Shown one piece after another: positions 33,949 through 42,004 of a DNA stretch of 64,000 nucleotides; within the stretch, counting starts at the first letter, position 1, and the number at the start of each line of letters is the position of its first letter. The notes under the pieces are model-generated. The model worked only from the letters and a program-made list of their open reading frames with translations. It did not search any database and had not been told where the DNA came from. The position numbers were made by a program, and so were the translations under genes. The stretch comes from an uncultured Collinsella sp. (GTDB lineage: Bacteria > Actinomycetota > Coriobacteriia > Coriobacteriales > Coriobacteriaceae), in NCBI GenBank assembly GCA_958452935.1, contig CAUDVX010000001.1, positions 1-64,000 on the forward strand. The letters are read 5' to 3'.

Positions 33949-35441
33949 GAGCGTCTCCTTTGAGCCGTGGGGGCGTTGAGCGGAATGGATACCGTAAGCG
34001 TAAAGGGCGGGGCGGCATGGACTTCCAGACCGCCGCCCAAATCTTGCGCGACATGCCTCATACCAGGGATACCCGTTCCCTCGCGATACGATACGGGGGC
34101 CGGGGACCCGTCGTTAGAAATCGTCATGCGCGCGACGGCGCCAGCATCTGCCCCCTCCTGCCACAGGCGCACGTGGACCCGATGCGCCTGCGCATGCTTG
34201 GTGGCATTGGTCGAGGCCTCGCGGATAATCTGCAAAAATGCGGCGGCGACACGCGCGTCCTCAGGCAGCGCACCCTCAACATCAATCTGCACACTCACTA
34301 GGCCAAAAGCATGGACGATATCACCCAACTGCTCTGCAGGCTCGCTGGCACCGCCACTGCGCAAATCGGCGGCGATTGAGCGCAGCAACGGGTCAATCTG
34401 CTCGAGCGACTCATCGTCCAGACGCCCCTCCTCCAAATAGCGATGAAGAATGGACAGGCGCTGACCGATCACATCGTGAACGCGGGCGCGCATACGTAGG
34501 TAGGCCGCATTGTCGGCAACTTTTTTGACTTCTTCGATCTGGGCTTGGAGCTCTTGGCCCGCAAGCTCAAGCAGTCGGTTGGCATGCGCCAGGCGGTCAT
34601 GAGCATGCGCGCACTCTGTCACATCAAGACCGATAATGCGCTCGAACGAACGGTCCGAAACCATAACACGATCGCACACAAATAGGCGAATCTCGGCGGG
34701 AGAGACCTCGACCACCGCACGCGCCTCACCAAAGCGGTCCAGATTAATCCGCACACGGTTCCTGCTGCTTTCGGGCATTTGCATGCTAAGTTTGCGCAGG
34801 TCGTTCCATGTGCTGCTCATGTCGCGCAGATCGGTTGGCATATGAAGTTCCACCAGGTTTTTGCGCATGCAGCGGTTCATGAGCAGCGGACGGCCCCTCG
34901 GGTCTAGATACAGGATGCCCACGGGAATCACGTTGATGGTTTCAATCGTCGAGAATGCGGTGATATCCTCCTGGCGGTTACGGACGTCCATCAAGAGCGC
35001 CGCGATGGAACGGAACAGGAAGAACGCTCCCTCTGCGATAAGGACAACGGTCCACGCCGAGCCCATGGCAAAAACCACCGGCGGTGTAACGGCGACAACA
35101 AGCAGCAGCTCGACCAGCATGACGGGGCGACGATAGTGCACCATAAGCACCACGCCATAGGCAAAGATCGCGGCATTGAGCCACAACGCTCCGCCCATTG
35201 CCCTGGCGCAAACGTCAAGCGGCGCCACCAGATACGAGCCAGACGACGCGAATAAGATGAGCGCCGAAATCATCAGGTGAAGCACAAGGCTCGCCTCGTA
35301 GGCGCAAATCACCTTACGGTTATAGGACGAGCGGCGCGATGCGATGAGCGGGACGTGGATCGTCTGCAGACACGCAGCCAGGGCAAAGACAACATCGAGC
35401 GCAACAATTTGGGGAAGAATGAGCGAAATCTGCATCGTCAC
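33945..35441 (-). CDS. Sensor histidine kinase (HisKA_3/NarX-type)
   Basis: 498 residues. About six membrane helices (10-150), a PAS-like segment (about 170-270), a coiled stretch, the dimerisation region with the phosphorylated His in RMRARVHDVIGQRLSILHRY, and a HATPase domain with IIREASTNATKHAQAH (N-box) and GTGIPGMRHVAQDLGG. The start is either the GTG at 35441, overlapping the upstream stop as GTGA, or the ATG at 35435. Middle gene of a three-gene operon. Confidence 0.9.
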   Translation of the reverse strand: MTMQISLILPQIVALDVVFALAACLQTIHVPLIASRRSSYNRKVICAYEASLVLHLMISALILFASSGSYLVAPLDVCARAMGGALWLNAAIFAYGVVLMVHYRRPVMLVELLLVVAVTPPVVFAMGSAWTVVLIAEGAFFLFRSIAALLMDVRNRQEDITAFSTIETINVIPVGILYLDPRGRPLLMNRCMRKNLVELHMPTDLRDMSSTWNDLRKLSMQMPESSRNRVRINLDRFGEARAVVEVSPAEIRLFVCDRVMVSDRSFERIIGLDVTECAHAHDRLAHANRLLELAGQELQAQIEEVKKVADNAAYLRMRARVHDVIGQRLSILHRYLEEGRLDDESLEQIDPLLRSIAADLRSGGASEPAEQLGDIVHAFGLVSVQIDVEGALPEDARVAAAFLQIIREASTNATKHAQAHRVHVRLWQEGADAGAVARMTISNDGSPAPVSYREGTGIPGMRHVAQDLGGGLEVHAAPPFTLTVSIPLNAPTAQRRRS

Positions 35442-37321
35442 TCACCCGCCCTCGGCATCAAGACGATCATGCGCAGCTGGCCGGGCTCGCCCTCAAAGCG
35501 GTATGCCACGTTGCGCCCTTGCAGAGCGCTTTCGAGCTCTTGCGCAGCGGGCGTCTGCGAAAGATCTTCATCATCGTTGGAAAAAAGCGTGGCACGCAGC
35601 TCGACACTGCATCGGTCATGGTCGCCCAAGTGATACATAAGCGCCGGATGGTCGGTGGTGTAGGCAAAAAACGCAAAGTCGTACACGCAGTCGTACAGCG
35701 CGCTTACCGTACTGGCGTGCAACGGGCGCCGTATGGCGATAATCGAGGCGCAATCGATATCGATGGTGCGCAGGTCGCATGCGAGCTCGTTGGCAATGAG
35801 CTGAATACGGTCGCGGTCAAAACCGCTCTCCCCGTGCTGCGCCAACGTGAGCGACCCCTTGCGCTTGCAATAGGCGACGAGCATCTTGGCGCGCTGCAGC
35901 ATGCGGTAACGCTCGTGCGAAGACGCTTCGTCGGTCAACGGCGGCAGCGAGCTCAGCAGGTCGTACATCCCTTCGAGCGCGCGGGCAAGCGCTTGGTCCA
36001 CGTCTTGGACCAGCAAGGTCTCGGCCTCTTGATCTGCCAAATGCGTCTTAAGGTCGTAGTCGGCGGCGAGCAGCTCGTTTTGACGCTGCAGCTCCATGCG
36101 ACGATGTGCCAGTTCACGGTTAAGCTCGTTGAGCTCCGACACGTCTTGGGCAAGCAGCGCCGATCCACCCAGCAGCGGAAAGGTGCGATACATTACATCG
36201 GGATCGGACGCCACGGCAAAGGCATGGGCGCGGCCGTGCTCCTGGGTCCGCAACTCCTCGCGCACGCCTACCAGCATTGGCTTTGACACCGGCGTGGCAT
36301 AGACTTCCTGCAGATCGCGCGTTAGAACTTTGAGGTCGAGCGGCAAGGTGTCGAAGATGCCGGCGATGTCGTGATACGACGGAATGACACCGCAATCGAG
36401 ACAGATTTCCATCGCCACCACGCACAGGACGCAATAGACGAGCGAAAAGTTGAGCCTCCATGCCCAGGGCACGCGCAACGCATATGAGATGGCAAAGAAT
36501 GCGCCACCCAGCAGTACGAGCGCCGCCGTGCCCGAGAAACGCTGGATGCGAAAGGACGAGGACCGACCAACCAGGATAAAAAAGGCCACGAAATCAAAGG
36601 CCGTCCACGCGAGGACGGCAAAATAACCCCAGCCGTAGGTGTAGTCGTTGCTCCAGGTGTCGCTTGTGCGGTCAAAGTGGAAGACCTGCTGGTGAAAATC
36701 GTTGGTGAGCACAAATCCGATAAGCAGGATGGCCACAATCCACAGCGCGGCGCAGTAGCGGCGACCCAGGCGGTGTTGCTCCAGGCCCGCAAGGCGCAGA
36801 CCACACAACTGGTAGAGCAGCGGAATGAGCGTCATGGGCACGTAGTACAGGTACCACAGCACGGTGGCATAGAACGGCGTGAACGACTTGTACTTGAGAA
36901 TGACTTCGATCATCCACAGGGCACAGATGGTGGCGATGGCAACAAGGCGGCGGCGCAACACATAGTCCAAACAGCGCAGATAGACCGATACGCCCCAAAT
37001 CGAAAATACAATTGCGGCGACAAGCAACGGGAGAGAGCTCGAATGGACGAGCGCATCCACGACCTCTTTGGACACCTCGCTATAGGCGGGCACGGCGTTG
37101 GAAAGTTTGGGATCGAAGGCGAACAGCGCCGGCAAGACTGCCAAAAGCATGAGGAACAGTGCGGTGATGGCGCCAGCGATAGCAAAGACGCGGTGACGGT
37201 ATACCTGATGTGTTATGCCAACAAGGAATCGCGGCATGGCGAAGAGCCTGCCGCCCCTAGGATCCGCTACGGGCGCGGATCGGGCGGCCGCGTGGCCGAT
37301 ATGTCGCTCGCGGATACCCAT
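35438..37321 (-). CDS. Large 7TM-type sensor protein, kinase-like
   Basis: 627 residues from the ATG at 37321. An N-terminal block of about eight hydrophobic segments (20-290) resembles the histidine-kinase N-terminal 7TM domain. A PAS-like region (about 300-390), a coiled coil (ELNRELAHRRMELQRQNELL) and a C-terminal region follow. The C-terminal region lacks a clear H-box and N-box, so it may be a signal-input partner rather than an active kinase. No good Shine-Dalgarno precedes 37321; TACACT nine bases upstream suggests a possible leaderless start. An alternative ATG is at 37237. Confidence 0.8.
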   Translation of the reverse strand: MGIRERHIGHAAARSAPVADPRGGRLFAMPRFLVGITHQVYRHRVFAIAGAITALFLMLLAVLPALFAFDPKLSNAVPAYSEVSKEVVDALVHSSSLPLLVAAIVFSIWGVSVYLRCLDYVLRRRLVAIATICALWMIEVILKYKSFTPFYATVLWYLYYVPMTLIPLLYQLCGLRLAGLEQHRLGRRYCAALWIVAILLIGFVLTNDFHQQVFHFDRTSDTWSNDYTYGWGYFAVLAWTAFDFVAFFILVGRSSSFRIQRFSGTAALVLLGGAFFAISYALRVPWAWRLNFSLVYCVLCVVAMEICLDCGVIPSYHDIAGIFDTLPLDLKVLTRDLQEVYATPVSKPMLVGVREELRTQEHGRAHAFAVASDPDVMYRTFPLLGGSALLAQDVSELNELNRELAHRRMELQRQNELLAADYDLKTHLADQEAETLLVQDVDQALARALEGMYDLLSSLPPLTDEASSHERYRMLQRAKMLVAYCKRKGSLTLAQHGESGFDRDRIQLIANELACDLRTIDIDCASIIAIRRPLHASTVSALYDCVYDFAFFAYTTDHPALMYHLGDHDRCSVELRATLFSNDDEDLSQTPAAQELESALQGRNVAYRFEGEPGQLRMIVLMPRAGE

Positions 37322-37390
37322 AGTGCTTTTAGTGTACCGACAGATGGGTCGAAAAAGCGGGCCGCATGTCCCAAAATCCGCAGACGGCAA

Positions 37391-37425
37391 GGCGCCCGGT
37401 GAGCATTACCTGCTCGCCGGGCGCC
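37391..37425. terminator. Hairpin between GH1 and sensor operon
   Basis: GGCGCCCGG pairs with CCGGGCGCC, with an inner GAGCA/TGCTC pairing. Short T-poor tails on both strands, so termination strength is uncertain. Confidence 0.5.
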
Positions 37426-37463
37426 TTGGTTAGGAGGCTATGAAGTCGAGCGTCTCAGCTTCC

Positions 37464-38894
37464 TTAGGAAAGGTCCTCACCATTCGTTTCAATGACATGC
37501 TTGTACCAGTCAAAGCTCTTCTTCTTGGAACGCTTGAGGGTACCGTTGCCTGCATCGTCGCGATCGACGTAGATAAAGCCGTAGCGCTTGGACATCTCGC
37601 CCGTGCCGGCCGAGACCAGGTCGATCGGGCCCCAGGTGGTGTAGCCCAGCAGGTCAACGCCGTCCTCGGTCACCGCATCGCGCATCGCGGCAATATGCTG
37701 GCGCAGGTAGTCGATACGGTAGTCGTCGTTGATGGAGCCATCCTCCTCGACAACATCCTTGGCGCCCAGACCGTTCTCGACCACAAACAGCGGCTTCTGA
37801 TAACGGTCGTACAGATCGTTGAGCGTAATACGGAAGCCTAGCGGATCGATGGCCCAGCCCCACTGGCTCTCCTGCAGGTAGGGGTTCTTGGCGCCGGCGA
37901 AGGCGTTGCCCTGGGTGCGCTCGACATCGGGGTTATCGGCACCGGCGGAGCAACGGGTGCTGTAGTAGCTAAAGCTGATGAAGTCGACGGTGTTGGCGGC
38001 CAGGATCTCGCGGTCCTCGTCCGTCATGCCCACATCGATGCCCAGACGCTCGAGCTTCTTGACAGCATAGGCCGGATAGTAGCCGCGGCTCTGGACGTCG
38101 ACGAAGAAGTAGTTGTCCTGGTTGTCGAGCTGCGCCTGGCGCACGTCGCCCGGACGGCAGCTGTAGGGGTAGTAGCTACCTGCGGCGAGCATGCAGCCGA
38201 TCTTGACCTCATGATCGATCTCGTGAGCGATCTTGGTTGCCCAAGCGCTGGCGACGAGCTCGTTGTGGGCGGCCAGGTACTCGACGGCCTCCTTGTTCTC
38301 GCCCTCCTCAAAGACCAGACCGGCACCCATAAACGGCAGGTGCAGAATCATATTGATCTCGTTGAAGGTAAGCCAGTACTTCACCAGACCCTTGTAGCGG
38401 GTGAAGATCGTGGTCGCGAGGTTCTTGTAGAAGTCGATGAGCTTGCGGTTGCGCCAGCCGCCGTACTCCTTGATGAGGTGAATCGGGCAATCGAAATGCG
38501 TGATGGTAACGAGCGGCTCGATGCCGTGCGCTTGGCACTCGCGGAATACGTCCTCGTAGAAGGCCAGGCCAGCCTCGTTGGGCTCGGTCTCGTCGCCGTT
38601 GGGGAAGATGCGGGTCCACGCCAGGCTCATGCGAAAGGTCTTAAAGCCCATCTCGGCAAAGAGGGCGATGTCCTCCTTGTAGTGGTGATAGAAATCGATG
38701 CCGGTCTGCGCGGGATAGTAATAGCCGTCCTCGAAGTCGAGCATCTTGCGCTGGCCGGAGACCACCGCATAGCGCTCGGGGCCGTGCGGAGCCACGTCCA
38801 CGTTGGCCAGGCCGCGACCGTCCACGTTGTAGGCGCCCTCGCACTGGTTAGCAGCCGTCGCGCCGCCCCACAGGAAGTCATTACGGAAAGCCAT
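37464..38894 (-). CDS. GH1 6-phospho-beta-glucosidase
   Basis: 476 residues, cytoplasmic. N-terminal FLWGGATAANQCEGAYNVDG, acid/base in WLTFNEINMI, nucleophile in FVVENGLGA, and GEMSKRYGFIYVD for phosphate recognition. Start at 38894 after AAAGGATCGATGC. No transporter is adjacent; its promoter region (38977-39040) shares a two-block motif with that of the GH1 gene at 17154, implying the same regulator, perhaps the RpiR protein at 18804. Confidence 0.95.
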   Translation of the reverse strand: MAFRNDFLWGGATAANQCEGAYNVDGRGLANVDVAPHGPERYAVVSGQRKMLDFEDGYYYPAQTGIDFYHHYKEDIALFAEMGFKTFRMSLAWTRIFPNGDETEPNEAGLAFYEDVFRECQAHGIEPLVTITHFDCPIHLIKEYGGWRNRKLIDFYKNLATTIFTRYKGLVKYWLTFNEINMILHLPFMGAGLVFEEGENKEAVEYLAAHNELVASAWATKIAHEIDHEVKIGCMLAAGSYYPYSCRPGDVRQAQLDNQDNYFFVDVQSRGYYPAYAVKKLERLGIDVGMTDEDREILAANTVDFISFSYYSTRCSAGADNPDVERTQGNAFAGAKNPYLQESQWGWAIDPLGFRITLNDLYDRYQKPLFVVENGLGAKDVVEEDGSINDDYRIDYLRQHIAAMRDAVTEDGVDLLGYTTWGPIDLVSAGTGEMSKRYGFIYVDRDDAGNGTLKRSKKKSFDWYKHVIETNGEDLS

Positions 38895-38976
38895 GCATCG
38901 ATCCTTTCATACGCTGCTTGTCGTGGTTTCAGTATCCCCGCAAACGGGGTGCCACCCAACGGCAACGGCGCAGGTC

Positions 38977-39040
38977 GATACTTCTTTTCGCACACGGTGG
39001 CCCGGCGACCGCCCACAGCTGACACTTTTTGATACCTGCC
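38977..39040. promoter_or_regulatory. Control region shared with the GH1/rpiR promoter
   Basis: GATACTTCTTTTCGC at 38977 and, 43 bases later, TGACACTTTTTGATACC. Same words, same spacing and similar distance to the gene start (83 versus 80 bases) as at 18682-18745. Confidence 0.6.
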
Positions 39041-39049
39041 TGCCCCCAA

Positions 39050-39082
39050 CCACCACTAAGGGGACAGGCACCTTTGTGGTGG
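39050..39082. repeat. GGGGACAGGCACC REP-like palindrome, copy 1
   Basis: CCACCACTAAGG and CCTTTGTGGTGG flank GGACAGGCA. The same element lies at 40391-40423 on the other side of the AAA ATPase gene. This type of GGGACAGGCACC palindrome is widespread in bacteria and often linked to REP-associated tyrosine transposases; none is seen here. Confidence 0.75.
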
Positions 39083-39091
39083 TTTGGGGCG

Positions 39092-39215
39092 GTTTGTCTC
39101 GATCTGTAACAGGTAGAGACGATTTAGCCCGCTAGATGTTACAGATCGAGACGAAAGATTCTAGTCCACGGCGATGTCGAGGTTCTTGCCGATGAGGCCA
39201 ACGTAGCCGCCCTCG
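39092..39215. repeat. Left copy of 124-bp direct repeat flanking the ATPase gene
   Basis: About 124 bases matching 40515-40638 with roughly ten differences. It includes the hairpin GTCTCGATCTGTAACA ... TGTTACAGATCGAGAC (perfect 16-bp stem, 39096-39151) and the last codons of a DUF4867 gene. Confidence 0.85.
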
Positions 39216-39226
39216 CCGGCGGGATA
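39161..39226 (-). pseudogene. 3' remnant of a DUF4867 gene
   Basis: On the minus strand it reads EGGYVGLIGKNLDIAVD then a TAG stop, against EGGYVGLIGKNLDIACD at the end of the intact gene at 40584. Base differences are mostly at third codon positions, so the fragment comes from a diverged allele rather than a fresh duplication. Similarity ends about 39220. Confidence 0.8.
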
Positions 39227-39279
39227 TTTGACTGAATAGGAAAAAAAGGAAAAAATAGGAAAAAAAGGAAAGGAGACTC

Positions 39280-40386
39280 ATGACTGAAACCATCTTCTCC
39301 CCCTCATTTGGAAATCGCCCGTCCTATCTGGTGGGGCGCGGGAGCGTGATTTCGACATTCATCTCCGGCCTTGAGCAGGAGCCGGGCAATCGAGACCGAG
39401 CCATGCTCATGCTCGGCCAGCGAGGCAGCGGCAAAACGGTTCTGCTGTGGGAACTTGCCGATCGCGCACGCAAGCTCGGCTTTGTTGTCGCCACGCCCAC
39501 CGTAGCCTCCGAGGATATGCTCGAGCGCATTGTTGAGAAGATCCAGGAAGCGGGCGAGTCCTACGCCAACAAGCATCGTCTCCCCAAACTTACAGGTGGC
39601 AGTTTGAGCGTCTTCGGTTTCTCAGCCGGCCTCGAGTTTACGCGCGATGTACAGGAAACTAAGAGTTTTCAGTTCAAACTCACGCAGCTGGCACGCAAGT
39701 TAACCGAGCAAGGGCATGGCATCCTCATCCTCATCGACGAGCTCCAGGCAAACTCGCCCGAGATCAGACAGCTCGTCACCGCCTATCAAGAGCTGGTCGG
39801 CGAGGGGCTCAACGTCGCGCTCGTCATGGCGGGCCTCCCGGGAGCAGTCTCCGCGACACTCAACGACCGCGTACTGACATTTCTCAACCGCGCACGCAAG
39901 GTCACGCTCGAACCGCTTTCAGTTGGAGATGTGGATGCCTACTATCAGCGAGCTTTCGAAGAGCTCGATCTTGATATTCCAGGCAATCTTCGGCTGGACG
40001 CCGCTCGCGCAACTCAGGGCTCGCCCTACATGCTGCAGCTCATCGGCTACAACATCGCCAATCGTTGCCAGGCAGGAGAACACGTAACGCCAGAGCAAGT
40101 CGACGGAGCAATCGAAGCGTCAAAGGCCGATTTCGAAAACGATGTGTGCGAAACGACACTCGCCGCGCTATCGGACCAAGACGTTGCGTTTCTCGCTGCA
40201 ATGACCGATGACGAAGACGGCGTGTCGCGCATTTCCGATGTGGCCGAGCGCATGTCAGTCACACCCGACTATGCGCAAAAGTATCGCCGGCGCCTCATCG
40301 ACGCCGGCGTAATCGAACAGGCGCGCCGCGGTTACGTGCGCTTCGCCGTACCATACATGGCTGACTACCTGCGCAGCCAACTCTAG
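39280..40386 (+). CDS. AAA+ ATPase with winged-helix C-terminus (acquired cassette)
   Basis: 368 residues. Walker A LMLGQRGSGKTVLLWEL near residue 45, Walker B GILILIDELQ near 150, a sensor-like VALVMAGLPGAV, and a C-terminal winged helix (about 300-365). Resembles archaeal-type/Orc1-Cdc6-like ATPases often annotated only as ATP-binding protein. A purine-rich leader with repeated AGGAAA precedes the ATG at 39280. It is the only gene between two long direct repeats, so it was probably gained by homologous exchange. Function unknown; defence or mobile-element roles are possible but unsupported. Confidence 0.85.
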   Translation: MTETIFSPSFGNRPSYLVGRGSVISTFISGLEQEPGNRDRAMLMLGQRGSGKTVLLWELADRARKLGFVVATPTVASEDMLERIVEKIQEAGESYANKHRLPKLTGGSLSVFGFSAGLEFTRDVQETKSFQFKLTQLARKLTEQGHGILILIDELQANSPEIRQLVTAYQELVGEGLNVALVMAGLPGAVSATLNDRVLTFLNRARKVTLEPLSVGDVDAYYQRAFEELDLDIPGNLRLDAARATQGSPYMLQLIGYNIANRCQAGEHVTPEQVDGAIEASKADFENDVCETTLAALSDQDVAFLAAMTDDEDGVSRISDVAERMSVTPDYAQKYRRRLIDAGVIEQARRGYVRFAVPYMADYLRSQL

Positions 40387-40390
40387 GCAG

Positions 40391-40423
40391 CCACCACAAT
40401 GGGGACAGGCACCTTTGTGGTGG
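40391..40423. repeat. GGGGACAGGCACC REP-like palindrome, copy 2
   Basis: CCACCACAATGGGGACAGG then CACCTTTGTGGTGG, five bases beyond the ATPase stop. Sister of 39050-39082. Confidence 0.75.
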
Positions 40424-40433
40424 ATTGGGCCCG

Positions 40434-40638
40434 GTTTGTCTCGATCTGTAACAGTTGGGCCGCCAAAATCGGGCCTGGTGTTACAGATTGAGATTGTTCG
40501 GTCTTTCCCCTGCAGTTTGTCTAAATCTGTAACAGGTAGAGACGATTTAGCCCGCTAGATGTTACAGATCGAGACAGAAGATTCTAGTCGCAGGCGATGT
40601 CGAGGTTTTTACCGATGAGGCCTACGTAGCCGCCCTCG
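40434..40638. repeat. Hairpin pair and right copy of the direct repeat
   Basis: Two related hairpins: GTCTCGATCTGTAACA (from 40438) with TGTTACAGATTGAGAT, and GTCTAAATCTGTAACA with TGTTACAGATCGAGAC. From 40515 the sequence matches 39092-39215 through the end of the DUF4867 gene. The hairpins also lie just beyond that gene's stop and may act as its transcript end. Confidence 0.8.
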
Positions 40639-41228
40639 GCAGCCTTGGGGCTGTCAGCATGGCAGAGGACCCACTTGTCGGCCTTCCAGTAGCAGTAGCT
40701 GTCACCGGCGGCAGGCATGTCGGTTGCGGCCTCGGGGCGCGGGCCGTTGGTGCCGGCGGGAAGCGCCACCATCACTTGGAAGCCACCGTCGTCGACCATG
40801 CACGGCGTGTAGTGGAGCGTGGTGTTGAAGACTTCGACAACCGTACCCGCCGGCACGCGGAACGCCTTGACGCACGCGGTATCGAGCTTGCCGTCCTCGA
40901 TCTCCCAGCGATGCGCCACGAGCAGGATAAAGTCGCGGGCGCCCAGGTTAAACTCGCTGGCGCGGTGATACTCCAGGCAGTTGAGTCGTGTATTGTGGCC
41001 GTTGCACCAGCCGAGCTGGAAGGGACGGCCACCAAACATGAGAAAGCCAAGCTTGTCGGCATCCTTGACGCCCTCGAGCTCCGGCGCACTTGCTACGTAC
41101 TTGCTGCCCGCGGGAATGGGCGTGGCAGAGAGCGCCTCGAGCACGGGCAACGTGAGCTCGGACGGAACGTCATCCCAAACGTTGCCATAGGACTTGAACT
41201 CGGGATCTGATACAGAGTAGATATGCAT
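40584..41228 (-). CDS. DUF4867 family protein
   Basis: 214 residues, no signal peptide. The order of motifs fits DUF4867: MHIYSVSDPEFKSYG, FGGRPFQLGWCNGHNTRLNC, LEYHRASEFNLGARDFILL, EDGKLDTACVKAFRVPAGTV, TLHYTPCMVDDGGFQVMVAL and GGYVGLIGKNLDI. The fold appears cupin-like; the His/Glu of EYHRASE could bind a metal. Start at 41228 after ACAGGAGCGAGC; upstream 38 codons are spacer. DUF4867 genes tend to accompany sugar use operons. Here it follows luxS, kinase and transketolase genes on one strand. Function unknown. Confidence 0.85.
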   Translation of the reverse strand: MHIYSVSDPEFKSYGNVWDDVPSELTLPVLEALSATPIPAGSKYVASAPELEGVKDADKLGFLMFGGRPFQLGWCNGHNTRLNCLEYHRASEFNLGARDFILLVAHRWEIEDGKLDTACVKAFRVPAGTVVEVFNTTLHYTPCMVDDGGFQVMVALPAGTNGPRPEAATDMPAAGDSYCYWKADKWVLCHADSPKAAEGGYVGLIGKNLDIACD

Positions 41229-41363
41229 GCTCGCTCCTGTTCGTTTATGTGACAGTATGAACATTCTAGAACTATCTCGTTCCGTTTTGAGCGCCCAGCA
41301 TGAAAAAGCGCCCCACAAAGAGCGGGAGCGCTTCTGGCGCAAACGCTATTCCTGCCAGCAGCC

Positions 41364-41852
41364 TTACGCCTGCTGATAGTGCAGGTGCTTCTCGTCGATA
41401 TCGGCCAGGTCGCGGTCGAGGTAGCGGCGCGCGAGCCAGTTAGCCATGGGAAGGTTCTGGTCTAGGTAGTTGCCGCACTCCTCGGGAGCGGTACCGGGAA
41501 CATCGCCCTCAAAGCCGGCGACAAACTCGAACAGCTCACGCACGAGCGGCAGAATCTCCTCGCTCGTCACCTCGCCAAACACGACGAGGTAAAAGCCCGT
41601 GCGGCAGCCCATGGGGCCAAAGTAGACGATACGGCTCGACCACTCGGCATGATTGCGGAGGAACGTCGCGCCCAGGTGCTCGATGGTGTGGCACTCGGCG
41701 GTGTTCATGACCGGCTCCTTGTTGGGCGTGGTCAGGCGCAGGTCAAAGGTGGTGACGGCGGCGCCGGTCGCCGGATCGCGGTCGATGCGGCTCACATACA
41801 CGCCGGGCTCAAGCAGCAGATGGTCAACGGAAAAGCTCGCGATGCGCTCCAT
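41364..41852 (-). CDS. luxS: S-ribosylhomocysteine lyase LuxS
   Basis: Cleaves S-ribosylhomocysteine to homocysteine and DPD, the precursor of AI-2. 162 residues. Metal ligands are seen in NTAECHTIEHLGATFLRNH (HxxEH) and the later Cys in APEECGNYLDQNL; GPMGCRTGFYL carries the catalytic Cys. Start at 41852 after GAGAGGATCTGCC. No pfs gene is adjacent. It lies downstream of an FGGY kinase gene; LsrK is also FGGY, but the context here points to sugar use rather than AI-2 uptake. Confidence 0.96.
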   Translation of the reverse strand: MERIASFSVDHLLLEPGVYVSRIDRDPATGAAVTTFDLRLTTPNKEPVMNTAECHTIEHLGATFLRNHAEWSSRIVYFGPMGCRTGFYLVVFGEVTSEEILPLVRELFEFVAGFEGDVPGTAPEECGNYLDQNLPMANWLARRYLDRDLADIDEKHLHYQQA

Positions 41853-41873
41853 GGCAGATCCTCTCGATAGTCA

Positions 41874-41992
41874 ATTTGGGACGGGGTTCTTTTAGCTGGT
41901 TCGAATGGTCGCACCAATCATACCAGTCAAAAAAGCCCCGTCCCAAATAAGCTACCCGGGACGAGGATCAATGAGTTTTTAATCCCCGTCCC
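41874..41992 (-). terminator. Tandem hairpins between FGGY kinase and luxS
   Basis: ATTTGGGACGGGG (41874-41886) pairs with CCCCGTCCCAAAT (41936-41948) enclosing AAAAAA and TTTT runs. A second hairpin GGGACGAGGAT with ATCCCCGTCCC lies at 41958-41992. The related GGGACGGGG words suggest duplication of one element. They probably end kinase-operon transcription or separate luxS from it. Confidence 0.6.
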
Positions 41993-42004
41993 AGAAAAAT
42001 CATG

